A program made the position numbers and the translations under genes. Positions 21,189 to 34,000 of a DNA stretch of 64,000 nucleotides are shown one piece after another; position 1 is the first letter of the stretch, and every line of letters starts with the position of its first letter. The stretch is taken from the NCBI GenBank assembly GCA_019914995.1, contig CM034138.1:6826535-6890534 (forward strand). Direction: 5' to 3'. Below the pieces are notes generated by a model. The model was not told the DNA's origin. It ran no database searches and was given only the letters and a program-made list of their open reading frames with translations. Origin of the DNA: Acanthochlamys bracteata. Lineage: Eukaryota > Streptophyta > Magnoliopsida > Pandanales > Velloziaceae.

Positions 21189-24100
21189 TCAGTTGTTTAT
21201 GTTTGTTATGGGGCCTGTGAACCAGTGCCTTCCACTGACTATCCACGACGAAACAGTGAGTAGAAGCAATCCACCGACCGCCGCAGGCGTGTAGTTCAGA
21301 GTGTTCTTTGTGATTGGATAAGAGACGGGAAGAGAGAACAAAACCGTGATGGTGACGACCCAGAGAACTGCTATCCAGCCTACCAGGACTCCATAACGGC
21401 CAAGGTTGAATGGACCAGGGATGAAGGATTTGCGAGCCAATGTCACGCGGAAGAAAATTGGTAGAGCGTAAGCAATGTAGAGACCAATAGTTGCGATGGA
21501 TACCATTGCTTGGAAAGCAACCAGGCTCCCTAGTGACTGCAAAGGAGTGGCAGGGAAATTTTCAGCAATTAAACAACTCTGTATGTCTAACGAGCGATAT
21601 ACAGTTGATGTTCCTACAGCAATTCTATTCGTAGTCAGTAATACTGCGAGCCAGCAAAAAATTTCTGCAGAAATTCGAAGTAGTGGAGAGAACAGAAACT
21701 GCATCAATCTTCCTTGGACAAAACACATATAGCAACACGTAATTCAATCTGTCCCAAGCAGGAACACAACATGGTCTCTGTAAAACAGGTTATATATATG
21801 TATAGGACTTTGTACCTACTGAATGCAAAGGAACAGGTACATCAGAAGGTTAAAAGGTGTATTACCGTTAACGCCATGCAGAAAGATATGAACGCAGAGA
21901 GCCAGACAGCATTTATTGGAACCTCTTGGCTGTTCACCTTATGCCACGACGGTGAAAATGGCATCGCTCCATCTCTTGAAAATGCATATGCCATCCTATA
22001 AATTTGAAAGCAGATTATAGCAGTTGTTCAATGGAGAATCCTATTTAAGTTGCTGAAATAGTAAGGCGCATACCTTGAGTTGCTTGTTATGGAGCTCATA
22101 CCACAAAAGAAGATTGCAACAGCAACAACTCCCAAGCAGACTATTCCCCCTGCTCCAGAACCATAACGGTTTTTAAAGGCAAGATAGAAGACCTCCGCAA
22201 TGGCATAGCCTCCAGCATCATTGTCTTGGCTTAGTAGGTAAGGAATGTTGGTAACCGCAAACGTAATACCAAGAATGTAACCCCAACCAACAATGATCGA
22301 TATTCCAATGGCACTAATTATTCCCTTTGGCCCATTTCTGTCAGCGTTCTTGGTTTCCTCCGTCTGAAGAGAAACGTATTAGTACACCAAGATCGTGGCA
22401 AGTATTTGGACATTACTTCATATATATCTGTCTTCAGTAAGAACTACAGAAAGCATCAATTAAGCAATGGTTAATAAATCTGGAACTAGTTTAAAGAAAT
22501 GTGATAAGAACCATATGAGCGGAGGCATCATATCCTGTCAAAGTGTACTGGCTCATCAGAAGTCCCAACACGAAGATGTAAAGCTTGCTATGGATTCCAG
22601 CACTGTTATCGGTGTTAAAATGAGCAAAGACAAAACTAGCTCTGGCCCTCCCAGTAGCAACAGTTGGTATCAAGATCATAAGGACAAAAACACCTGAAAG
22701 AAACAGTAGAGTCACAACTACACCTACAGCAAGCATAAAGAGAACAGAAAAAAAAGAAAAAAACCAAAGACTAAAAAAAATCCTCACCTAGGACATTCCA
22801 AAAGGCAGCAAGTTGTCCAAACAGAGACAAGAACGTAATTGGGAGACTGTTTATAATCGCGTGAATGAGAAGGATTCCTCCATGGAAGCCTATAACCACA
22901 TACTTGGAAGCTAGATATCCACCGCCATTGTTTCCACCAGTGCTGAGTAGTATGATAACCTGCATTAGCTGTGCTAGCGAGTAATCCACACTAGTTGTGA
23001 CTGCCCACTGCAAGATATATAACCATTACAGTCAGGCCAGAGGAACATAACCTCACACCATAGCTTTGTTCTCCGTAGGTAACGAAGGTGCTGAACTTCG
23101 TATCACTTGCCATATAGGAATTACCTGACCGACAATGTTGAACCTGCAATAAACCCCAAAATTTTTAGGAGCAAGAACATTTCAGAAATCTGAGTTGCAA
23201 TTAGCATCATAAGAAAATTTAGAAAGGAACTAAACAATTAGTAAGTGCAGAAGCACCTTTGATGGCAATCAAAACAATTCCCGAGTTAGTAAGGAATCAT
23301 ATGAGTTACAGCAAGGTGCCTAGTTCAATAACATATGATGGCTTCAACATGAAGGTAGCTAGAATCTACCTGTTGAACGATTGCTCGATGATCTCTGATA
23401 ACACTGGGAAAATTCAAAACAACTTGCAAGCAATGGATACTCTACAAGATCTTAAATTGTAGAGAAGAACCTTGACCCATAACGTTGGCAAGAATATATG
23501 TCCTTAAGAAAACTTCGATTATACACCCTTCGTTCTAGAAACAAACAAGTAGTATCCTGTCTACCATCTCCTACGACCCCTACCATACCGCATTAGATGG
23601 AAACAGAAAGCTCAACGGAAACAAACAGCTGTGATAAATGTGGAGTGAACTCCTCCTAAGCATCAAGAACCAATATCTACTGCAGAAACAAATCTATCAA
23701 ATGCTAGCTGCTGCCCTTGGCAAACCAAAAGCTCAGTCGCCATTGTTTTAAATCTACCATGGTCACTCTCCTCCACAGAAAAAGGCGAGCAGATTGCAAC
23801 AGAGGTGAAGATAACAATTCTAGCCTATGGATTCAACTGAAAATTTTCAATCACCCGTTGATGATGATTGATGTCAAAATTCCAACTATAACGCATATGA
23901 ATTCGGTTCAAGTTTAAGAAGAGAGCCCAAGATAGTAATACCATCCAGTCATCCATGAAGCAAAAGGCGCCCAATCTTTCCCTGCTAACTTAGCGCTCCA
24001 GTAGTACAGGCCGCCCGACGTCGGATACGAAGAACAAATCTCGGCCATCGACAACCCCACCATCATGGTAAAGAACCCGGCGATGAACCACCCGTAAGTC

Positions 24101-24405
24101 ATCGCCACCGGCCCTCCGAACGTCAGGCCGGTGTTGTAAAGTGTTGTTATTCCGGTAAGCACCGATATGATGGAAAACGAGAAGGCAAAGTTTGACAGCA
24201 CCCTATTGAACATAGAAAGGAATCAAGAAAGCTGCAAGAACCAGATAAGATTGGAAAAAGAAAAAGGAAGATGGAGTTTTGATGATTTGTTTTACGAGAG
24301 GTCACGTTTGAGCTCTTGCTTGTAACCGAGCTCATGCAACCGTGCATGGCCGGAATCCATGTTGGTACCGGTCTCTTCTCTTCCTTCTCCTCTTTCCACC
24401 ACCAT
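21189..24405 (-). CDS. BAT1: BAT1/GABA-permease-type amino acid transporter (APC superfamily)
   Basis: Eight coding exons on the minus strand: 24405-24296, 24202-23942, 23143-23125, 23007-22788, 22693-22512, 22363-22074, 21995-21866 and 21536-21189. Every junction has GT/AG and the phases fit, giving 519 residues, the usual size of the family. The product is polytopic with about 12 membrane segments. Landmarks are DSGHARLHELGYKQELKRDL at the N-terminus, SIISVLTGITTLYNTGL (first transmembrane segment, helix-breaking G), MAEICSSYPTSGGLYYW, QYTLTGYDASAHM, and HWFTGPITN near the C-terminus. Family members (plant bidirectional amino acid transporter / GABA permease) move GABA and other amino acids across mitochondrial or plasma membranes. 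An in-frame ATG 15 codons upstream of the DSGHARL methionine is taken as start because family members carry such an extension; the inner ATG at 24360 is the alternative. The donor of exon 5 (ATG|GTTCTT) is weak. Exon 3 is only 19 nt. Confidence 0.92.
23125..23143 (-). other. BAT1: 19-nt microexon of the transporter gene
   Basis: The 19 bases encode the end of a Trp codon plus FNIVGQ. They are flanked by ttgcag on the 5' side and GTAATT on the 3' side (minus strand). Exon 2 ends TG and this exon starts G, restoring TGG; the next exon continues in phase 0 with WAVT. Without it the reading frame would shift, because 19 is not a multiple of three. Confidence 0.88.
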
Positions 24406-25299
24406 CTCTTTACAGAGAATGATCGATTATAACGCGATTCCAACCACAAGACCTTCTGAAACAGAATGAAATCTGTTTCTTTTTCTCTGTCTTCCTCTGA
24501 TCACTCACAAAGATGAAATGATAGATGGAGATTATGTGAAACACTAGAGCAGAAGAATCTGGCAACTGCAATTGAATCCGTTGACATGAACTTGTTGGAA
24601 TAATCACTTGACTAAGGAATCATTTAACCTCCCCAAAAATTTATCAAATTAATTATTAATAGCCTCGTGTTTCACATCTCAACATCTTCATCTTCTACTT
24701 GTCATTGTTATTTTTTTCTGTAAAAAAATAATTTGTTTTGTTGTTGGAGACAGGCAAGTCACACTGGCATTAAGAACTATAGATTACTTTTATGAATGTT
24801 ATTAACATTACAAGAAATTTTAATGATTTTTGGCAATTGTGAATGGTAGCAATGAGGAATTTTTTTTTTTTTTTTGAGTCATTTCCTATTTTTCGGATGT
24901 TTTGATGAAAAAGAAATTTAGACGTAAGCGTTGAATGGTCCAAGAAAGATTTCTACTACTTGTGATTAAATTATTTTTATTCTATTTTTTAATAAATATT
25001 TTCTAAATTTTTTAATGAAAATTGATTGATATATTGTCGTTTAGTTGAAATTTCACTACGCATTTTCTTTACGTACTTAAACTTGATTTTCATTTAACTA
25101 TTACAACATAACTCTAAATTCTTTTTTAAAATTCAATCATTTATTAGTTAAAAGTATTATAGCCAAGCTCGAGAAAAATACGGCACAGTTGAAAAGCCAT
25201 TTGATAATACGGGCTTTTAGCGGTTGTGAATAGCTTTCAACAGTGAAAAAATAAAAACATCAATTCGGCGCATTTAGACAAAAGCCGTGCAGAACTTTA
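24406..25299. other. Upstream region of the transporter gene and spacer
   Basis: The leader of the minus-strand gene is expected at the left end (about 24406-24600). I see no clear TATA box. Further right there is an 18-bp T run near 24850 and no gene. Confidence 0.4.
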
Positions 25300-25533
25300 G
25301 AGCTTGTTTATTTTTTAGATAAAGCAGATGAAGTTAATTTTTTAGAAGTCAATTTAAAAAATTAAATTAAAAATTAAAAATATTTAATAAAAATAAAATT
25401 ATATATTAATTTAATATTTATAGTAAGTTTTAAAATTAATATTTTAAAAAAATTTATTAATAAAAAAAATTTATTTTAATTTTTATATATATTTTATAAT
25501 AAAAGTGAGTTTGAAATATTAATAAATATGTCT
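25300..25533. mobile_element. TTA-duplicating MITE, family 3
   Basis: Flanked by TTA (25297-25299 and 25534-25536). It starts gagcttgtttatt and ends in aataaatatgtc. The interior follows the 15085 copy block by block (taaaaattaaaaatatttaa, atattaattt, tagtaagttttaaaatt). Confidence 0.65.
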
Positions 25534-25590
25534 TTACTCGATGTCGGTGTTTAATACTATTTTGTCCACGGTTAAGTTAGAGAAACTATA

Positions 25591-25874
25591 AGAGTGTATT
25601 TCAAATGTCCGTAACTGAGTTTCGTAAAAATAAAAAATAAAAAGTGAAATTTTTTAAAAAATAAGTTGGAAGTGAAGTTTAATTTTTATATTTCAATTGA
25701 TTTTTGAAGTAGATTAAAAGTGAGTTAAGAGAGAGAAATACAGTGAAATTTAAATTCTATTTATGTAGAACTGAGAATTCGAGTTTTCAATTTTATTTGT
25801 AATTAAAATATAAAAAATTGATGAAACTCTAATTCTAGCGAAAGAAATTGAAGTTTTATCAATTTGAAACACGT
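25591..25874. mobile_element. MITE family 2
   Basis: It starts gagtgtatttcaaatgtccg with taactgagtttcg immediately inside and ends tttgaaacacg. It is the same family and orientation as 19314-19593. The flanking triplets are unclear. Confidence 0.6.
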
Positions 25875-25880
25875 ACTATA

Positions 25881-27148
25881 TGTATATATAAATTTCTACC
25901 AAACTGATTTACTCTCATTTTCTTTTTCCTAATTTTTCTTTTCCTTCTCTTGCAATAGACCGGGAGTCGGACCTCCAAAAGCACTTTTACTCTCATAAAG
26001 CTACTTTTTATATTAAAAGCTCATAGCTGCTGAAAACACTATAAAGCAATTTTACTTTAATAATTAAAAATTTTCATTACATCCAAACAAAGCTCTATAT
26101 ATTTGTTTACAATATGAAAAAAATTAATACCAATAAAAACTCGGACATATTTGGATAAATAACAAAAATAAAAGCACAGACATAATCAAATTTTAATAAA
26201 GACATTAATAAGAATACATAAAATTGTCATTATAGTTCTATATTGACTGGATGTTTGAATGAGCATGTATTTATATATGAAAGATATTAACTCTTAAATT
26301 ATTGGTCAATCGTTTTAGTTTGGATTTAAGGTTTAGAAAAAAAATTTAATAAATTATCTAAAGGAAATTGTGTTAAATGAAAAAATAAGTTTACAGATTG
26401 TGTTAAAGGAAAAAAATAATTTTATATGAAAATGAATCCATAGCTTTAACATATACGGACTATCATACAGTCATTATATTCTCCTTCAATTTATAAATAT
26501 TTGTACACCTATAAGTGCAATTATTAACTCATTCTACAAAAATTAACTCTTTTTAATCCCCAACACATTTATAAAATAAGATTCTGATTCAGAAGTAAAC
26601 TTCTTGTTAAAATTTTAATATAGCACTTTGTGAAAAACATAATGGTGCATATGTACTATTTGATTCATATATAAAAAGTAATTTTTCAAATTTTTATTTT
26701 ATATTTTTTAATATATATTTTATAAATATTTAAAACATTTATTTAAAAATTTAAAAAATATAAAATATATATATATATATATATAATTTACATAATAAAA
26801 ATTTTTTTATTATAATATTCAAAATTTAAGTATAATTGCTGTACCAAATATACAGTCAATACAAATCAAAACTTTAATGTACTATATAATAGTAAAATAA
26901 TAAAATATTTTTATACTATTATATTTGGCCACTATTTTTATTATTTTCGAAAAATATTTTTTTTAAAAAATTTTATTTTAAAAATACTATTAAATACTCT
27001 TGCTACATAAAGCTAATAATTTATACTTTTTATATATTTGCACAGTGGGGCCAGCCATAACAAGCTTTAGCAATGGCAACCACACAAGTTAAACACAGCA
27101 GATAACATCATACAAGCGTTAAAGACTTCAACAAACGAAAGCTAGTAA
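25881..27148. other. AT-rich intergenic region
   Basis: No gene recognised. It contains a TA microsatellite at about 26766-26785 and a worn family 1 MITE around 26660-26830. Confidence 0.45.
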
Positions 27149-27577
27149 TTAAACAGCCGCCGAAGTCAGCTCGCCGGAGGCTGCGAGAGCGCGGTATATC
27201 TCGTACACCAGCCTCCTCTCAAACTCTTCCTGCTTTTTGCTCTTCGATTTGATCGCCCTAGACTGCGGTATCCTCCGGCAGGTGAGCGCCGCGGCAGGGG
27301 CGTTAGGCATCGACAGTCCACTTCCTTTTCTTGCAAGCGACAGCATGGCGTCGACGTACGCGTCCCTCAATCTCTTCAACAGCTTCAACGGAGAAAAATA
27401 TTTGAGACGGATGCGGAACGTTACTCCGGTCTTCAACCTCCAGCCACGCTGCTTTGATGATCTTTCCCCGAGTTTCACTACTCTCTTGCTCTCGAGCTTC
27501 TGGTACTTTCGTCGTTGCCAGTGCGATCGTATTTCTCTGCAGAACTGCGCCGGAAAACTCTCAGCTGCCAACTCCAT
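27149..27577 (-). CDS. Small basic intronless plant protein of unknown function
   Basis: A single 142-codon open frame on the minus strand with an ATG start. Its codons are GC-richer than the surrounding DNA, and it shows a clear amphipathic, conserved-looking core: FRIRLKYFSPLKLLKRLRDA followed by YVDAML at about residues 55-80. The N-terminus is basic (REIRSHWQRRKYQK), and a lysine/arginine-rich stretch (KSKSKKQEEFERR) precedes a helical end (LVYEIYRALA). I see no signal peptide, membrane segment or known catalytic motif. Plants have families of short intronless proteins of this kind without an assigned role. The composition fits a nuclear or nucleic-acid-associated protein, but that is inference. 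The reverse-strand open frame of similar length is its shadow. Confidence 0.75.
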   Translation of the reverse strand: MELAAESFPAQFCREIRSHWQRRKYQKLESKRVVKLGERSSKQRGWRLKTGVTFRIRLKYFSPLKLLKRLRDAYVDAMLSLARKGSGLSMPNAPAAALTCRRIPQSRAIKSKSKKQEEFERRLVYEIYRALAASGELTSAAV

Positions 27578-29880
27578 AACGTTAATTTGTTTCTAGCTTT
27601 GTGAGACGACAATGGAAGAGAGTAAGTAAGAAAACAAAGCAGAGAGATGGATGTTCACGTCAAGAAAATGTGGGGTGTGCAATTTTAGTCAACAATGGAG
27701 GATTTGATAATTTTCGTTTACTTGCAATTAATTTTATGTATTCTAGAAAGCTGCTAGCTTATCGACGATGATTGATGCGTTTGGAATTATTTATAAAATA
27801 AATTTTTTTAAATAAAAAGTATTTTTATTTTTTTTAAAAATAAATTTTATTTTTTTTATTTAAAAAAAATTAATAAAAATATATAATAAAAAATATAATT
27901 ATATAAAATTTTTTTACACTATCTAAATTTTTAAATAAATTTTTTTAATATTTATTAAAATATATATTAAAATATATAAAATAAAAAAAATTAAGAAGCT
28001 ACTTTGGTACGTACTACCAAACGCAGCCTCAGGGTTGTGAGACATTGACGAAGCTGGATCTTACATTTATTTTTACTATTTTCTTGAATTATTTATAATT
28101 TATAATTTATTTGTCTATATATAATTAAAGAATTTCTTTTTCTTGATTTATCTATATATAATTTATCTATTTTTTTTTCATCTCCTTTAAAAGTTTTGTT
28201 TTGTAAAAAATCTTATATATTATCTTAAACTTTTTTTAAATAATTTGAAAAGACGTGAGCTAATTTAGGTTATGAAATTATTATATTGACACAGCTGTAT
28301 CAATATTTGATATTATTTATAACAAAAAACTTTTTAATTTTTAATTTTATATTGTTTAATAAATATCTTATAAATATAAAAAAATTTAGAAAGTATAAAA
28401 ATTTTTAAGTAATAAGATATTTTTATTACATATTTATATTTTTTTAAATTAAAAATATAATACTTATTTTTCAAAAAATATTTTTATTTTAAAAAATTTT
28501 ACTTTATAAACACTTTCTAAATCCAGATAATACATTTAAAAAGTATATCAGTTACAAGGATGAGTGAGTTTTTAAAATAAAATAAAAATATTTTTCATTT
28601 TAAATTTTATAATTTTTATAATTTTATTATTGTTTCTTTAGATCAAAAATTAAAATTTATTTTTTAAAATAAAATAAAAATATTTTTCATTTTAAATATA
28701 TAAATTTTATACGTACTTCCAAACATCCGTATAAATGTGTTGTATAATAAATCGTTAGCAGATGCATAGTGTAGATTATAACTGTCAAAGGAGGACTTCT
28801 TACTTTAATTTGACTAAGAAGTTGTTTGGGATCTATTATGAAAAATATATTTTTGGTAAAATAATTTTCTAACGTGCAAGTAACACATTTTAATATTTTT
28901 TTAAAATTCTATATTTTCTAAAATACAGTACAGGATTTTTTAAGAAATCAAAAGCTAAAACGAGAAATAAAATAATGAGCAATAGACAATCCCGAACAAT
29001 CTCGATTACGAATGTTGTTCACAAGTTTTATAGAAAATTCATGGGCCACCTAATTAATTGGTTAGTGAGACCATTTGTACAGATATGGACCGGCCCGCAA
29101 AATGTTCAGTCCAATTAGATTTGATTTAGCTCAGCTTTGAGCTAGAGCCTAGAGATATTTTTATAAAAAAAAAATAAAATTATTTTTATTATATTTTGAT
29201 AAATAAATTTTATTTTTGATTTAAAAAATAATAATAATAAATAATAAAAAGATTCTAGTACGGTAAAATTTTATATTATTTATACAATATTATAAAAATT
29301 ATATTAAAAAATATAAACTAAATTATTGTTGATAGAAGTAAATACGTTTAATCTTTTTATATGCAAAAATTCAGGATTGCTGATCTTTTATTGTTACTCG
29401 ACAACCAAACCAAAGAGGCCCTACGCTACTCTTCAAAAAGGTTGATGCAATTTTCAACCACTGTTTTAGAAAAAATAACAAATTTTCTAGTTTTTACTTT
29501 TTTCTACACCTTATCCAAAACAAAAGAAAGAGAAAATAAATTTCTTTTTCTAATATAGTTTGCAGATTACGGCACCAAAAAAGAGAAAATAAGGAATCAT
29601 CGACGACTATGGAATTTTCTCAAGTTGTTTTCATGGGGGACGCGTGCCATTTAGGCAGCGTTTTAAATATTCATAATTAAATTTATAAAAAAATAAAATA
29701 AAGTTTTTAAAAAATTTAAATTAAAATTTAAGTTTAATTTTTGTATTTTAATTATTTTTAAAATAAGATAAAATTAAAGTTTGTATTTTATATTTTAATT
29801 AATTTTGAAAGTAGGAGAGTGTGAAAATGAGAGCAGAGTTTCACATGAAATTACAATTCTGAGTTTTTTTATAGTTTTAA
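27578..29880. other. AT-rich intergenic region with worn MITEs
   Basis: Family 1 relatives are at about 27777-28027 (tgcgtttgg start, ccaaacgca end) and 28290-28520. A fragment with ggaccggcccg near 29090 resembles ends of the Mutator-like families. No exon or RNA gene is seen; the plus-strand frame at 29361-29558 has no support. Confidence 0.45.
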
Positions 29881-30133
29881 TGTGCGTTTGTTTTTGCTTT
29901 TTATCAACAAAATTTTTTTAATTTTTATTTTATATTTTTAATATATATTTTATAAATATTAAAAAATTTATTGAAAAATTTAAAAAGTACAGAAAAATTT
30001 TACGTAATGAAATTTTTTTATTATATATTTTTATTTTTTAAAAAATAAAAAAATAAAACTTATTTTTCAAAAAATATAAAAATATCTTTTATTTTAAAAA
30101 CACTTTATTTTATAAATAATTCTAAACGCCCCC
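29881..30133. mobile_element. MITE family 1 with TAA duplication
   Basis: 253 bp, starting tgtgcgtttgt and ending ctaaacgccccc, with TAA at 29878-29880 and 30134-30136. The interior matches family 1 (aatatatattttataaatat, ttttacgtaatga blocks). Confidence 0.75.
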
Positions 30134-30803
30134 TAATAAAACACATGAATTTTTTTGTTAAAAACGTGTGGTCGTAGTATAATAAAGAAAAACTGTAACT
30201 GTTGATTATTGTTCCTCCACAACCAAACCGAAGAGGCCTTACTCTGCTTTTAAAAAATAAATTAAAATGAAATTTAATTTTTATATTTTAATATTTTTTT
30301 AAATATATTAAAAGTGAAGTTATGTGGTTTAATTATTTTCAAAAGTAGATTTTAAGCGAGTTTTACAAATTTTGTCTTATAGTACGTAAAACCAAAAGGG
30401 TGAAATTCAAGCGAAAGTAGAGATTATGCGGAACCGTAATTCTGAAAATATCTTTACACTATTAAAATATGTGAACTCATTCAAATTTCTTTACGGTATT
30501 AAAATACATGAACTCATTCAAACTCTAATTTTGACCCAAAAATTAAAATTTTGGTGAATTAAAATAGGTCCTAAAGATTTTTCTATTATTAATTAAACCA
30601 AATATTTAATAAAATAGTTATTATAAATATACTAGAGTGTTAATAAACACGATAGCATTTTCAATCGAAATATATCTTCTAGGAATTTATATATGGGTCT
30701 ATAACACTTTGTTCTATAATTTTCATGCAAAATGTTTTAGTCGTCGTGTGATTTTTTTCTATTTTGTTTTGTTTATTTTTGCCTTAATCTTTACGACCAC
30801 GTC
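30134..30803. other. AT-rich spacer before the copia element
   Basis: No gene recognised. The text aacaaccaaacc-aagaggcc near 29400 recurs near 30215, marking partial repeats. Family 2-like words (gaaagtagagattatgcgg) appear near 30410. Confidence 0.4.
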
Positions 30804-30808
30804 GTGAT

Positions 30809-31023
30809 CGATAAGTATTTGATTTCTTCCTCGATTTGTAATACTTAATTTAGAAAAATTTTATTTAAAAAAATTAGATTTTATTTTATTTTAGAAATAT
30901 TTGATTTGGATTAATTTTAGAAATATTAGATTTTACGAATATTTAACTTTTGGAAACTCTTAGTGTATATATATGTACTCATATCAATAAAAAAAAATAA
31001 ATCATTGAGTACAGTTTTCTACA
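30809..31023 (+). repeat. Left LTR of the copia element
   Basis: Runs from cgataagtatttgatttc to ttctaca, with a TATATATATG stretch and an AATAAA-like signal near the 3' end. It matches 35249-35450. Confidence 0.88.
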
Positions 31024-31037
31024 TGGTACTAGAGCCA
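31024..31037 (+). promoter_or_regulatory. tRNA-iMet primer-binding site of the copia element
   Basis: tggtactagagcca follows the left LTR directly. It resembles the complement of the 3' end of initiator methionine tRNA, with two adjacent mismatches. Confidence 0.75.
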
Positions 31038-31089
31038 CTATTACTCTAACGAGCTCCATCTCTTCTCAAATTTTTTTTCCTAACTCAGT

Positions 31090-34000
31090 AGTTTCAAATA
31101 CTCTCAATGGTCACTATTTCTACATCATCTAGTAATTCTTCTATCATTACTCAAAACTCTAATTAACAATTGATTGCCATCAACGTTACCGCTCAAGCTC
31201 CATTAAAACTCAATGATACAAACTATCTCTCCTGGAAGTTCCAATTCAACACTCTTCTTATTAGTTTTGATCTCATTGACTTTATTGATGGATCTAAACG
31301 GTGTCCACCATCCATTATTACTACAGATAGTTCAGTAATTACCAATCCAGCTTATACTCACTAGAAACGTTAAGATCAGTTGATCCTCAATGCATTCATT
31401 AGATCTATCTCTCCAAACATTATTCCATTAATTGCAAGTGCCATTACCTCCAGTGACGCTTGGCATATTCTTGCCAACACGCGGTCGCCGTCTACAAATT
31501 TGAAGTCATCTCAAAAATTCTCAAAAGGGTTCTCAAAGTGTTACTGAATACTTACGAAGAATTAAAGGGTATGTCGATGAACTTGCACTACTTTGTACCC
31601 CTATTTTTGATGTCGAAAACCTACTTGAAAAAATTCTAAATGGTCTTGGCGATGAATTTCATGATCTTGTTGTTGCTCCCTAAGCTCGCGAGACCCCAAT
31701 CTCACTTGAGAAATTATATGAAAAATTCCTCACTCTTGAAGCCACTCATCGCAATGTAATATCAAAGGCTCAACCAACACCAGCGACTGCTAATCCAGCA
31801 CACAGAAATTCAAGGTCTCGTCTCTCTTTCAACTCTGATCACACAGGCTCTTCTCGTCCCACTATGTCTTCCAACACCGGCTCCTCCATGCCAACATCTA
31901 ATGGTGATCGCCCTTCACCAAGACCATATTTTAGTCGTTGTCAAATATGTGGCACTCAAGGACACTCAGCTAAATGGTGCCTATCCTATCGTCTAATACC
32001 GGTCAATCAAGTGTCAACCAATCAAGTGCCAATCAACCGCGGATCCGGAACAAATCTTACCTCATGGCAGCCACGAGCTAACTTTGCAGCTAATACCGGC
32101 GCAGAAACTCCCTCTTGGCTACTTGATAGTGGTGCCTCCCATCACGTTACCGGCGATCTCAATAATTTCTCACTTCACTCTCTCTACAATGGTTCTGACG
32201 ACATTATGATTAGAGATGGCACCGGTTTATCAATCACTCACACTGGTTCCACTTTTTACCTTCTCCTACTCATAATTTTACACTCAATAATGTTCTTTGT
32301 GTGCCAATCATGAAAAAAAAATTTAATCTCTATTTCTCAATTTTGCCTCACCAATAATGTTTCCGTTGAATTCTTACCAAATTTTTTTCTTGTGAAGGAC
32401 CTTCGTACGGGGGCACAACTTCTTCAAGGGCGAACTAAAGATGGCGTTTATGAGTGGCCAATCACACCAATCCAATCTTCACAATTACTTGCTCTATCCA
32501 GTGTTAAAACCTCTTCATCCAAATGGCATCATAGACTAGAGCATCCATCTTTTCAAATCATCAAACATATCATATCTAATGGTCAGTTACAACTATGTAC
32601 TCCTGTATCCACAACAATTTCTTGTAACGATTGTCATTGTAGTAAAAGTCACAAGTTAACATTTTTCAAATCCACTCTTACTTCTTCTAAACCTCTTGAA
32701 ATCATTTTCTCTAATGTTTGAACTTCACCTATTATATCTCATGATGGTTTCAAATATTATGTTATTTTCGTCGATCACTTCACCAAATATATATGGTTCT
32801 ACTCACTCAAAACAAAATCTAATTTGCATGACATTTTTGTTCGCTTCAAAGCACTTATAGAAAATTATTTTTCGCATAAAATCATTACTCTTTATACCAA
32901 CAATGGTGGAGAATATCAAAGTCTTGAAAATTTTCTCTCTACAAATGGTATTTCTCACCTCACCACTCCCTCACATATTCCAGAACATAATGGATACTCT
33001 GAACGACGACACCGTCACATTATTGAAGCTGGTCTCTCTCTTCTTTCTCATGCATCTCTTCCACTCACATATTAGTCTAATGCTTTTGCTACCGCCGTTT
33101 ATCTCATTAATCGTCTACCAACTCCAACACTTCAATTCACTTCTCCATTTGAAAAAATATTTTGCTATCCATCTAACTATTCCAAACTTCGAGTATTTGG
33201 TTGTTTATGCTATCCTTAGCTTCGTCCTTATTCACCTCACAAAGTTGCCCCTCGATCCAAACCATTTATACTCTCTTACACAAAGTGCATATCTATGTCT
33301 TGACAATTCTACCTCTAAAATCTATGTCTCGTCACGTTGAATTTGTTGAATCTGTTTTTCCTTTTTGCTCTCTTCAATGTAAGCTTCCCTATCTTGAATC
33401 CACTACTGTTGACACATGGGTTCCGTACTCTCCTCCTATTTTCATCATTCCAATTTTTACCTCTCCTCAGTGCCACTCATAACACCATCTAATGTATCAC
33501 CACCCCCGCACGAAAACCTCTCCAATAATCCAACTTTACCATCTACATCACTTGTGCCACATTCTACCAATCATACTGAGTCTTTCAGTGAACCCCATAC
33601 TTCAACAAACAACAACCATCCCATGCAAACTAGATCCAAGAACAACATCCACAAGTCCATTCAAAAACTCAACTTGACAGCTCAACTATCCGCTTCTGAT
33701 GACTTAGAACCAACAAATACGACCCAAGCCCTCAAAGATCCTAAATAGCGTCGGGCCATGTCCGAAGAATTTGATGCGCTTGTTCGAAACGGCACTTGGG
33801 AACTTGTTCCATCGAACTCATCACAAAATATTGTAGGATGTAAGTGGATTTTTCGCACTAAACGACTATCTGATAGCTCTATTGATAGGTACAAAGCACG
33901 TCTGGTTGCTAAGGGATTTCACCAACGGCCCGGAGTGGACTATAATGACACATTTAGTCCAGTTATCAAACTAACAACTATTTGTCTTATTCTAAGTCTT

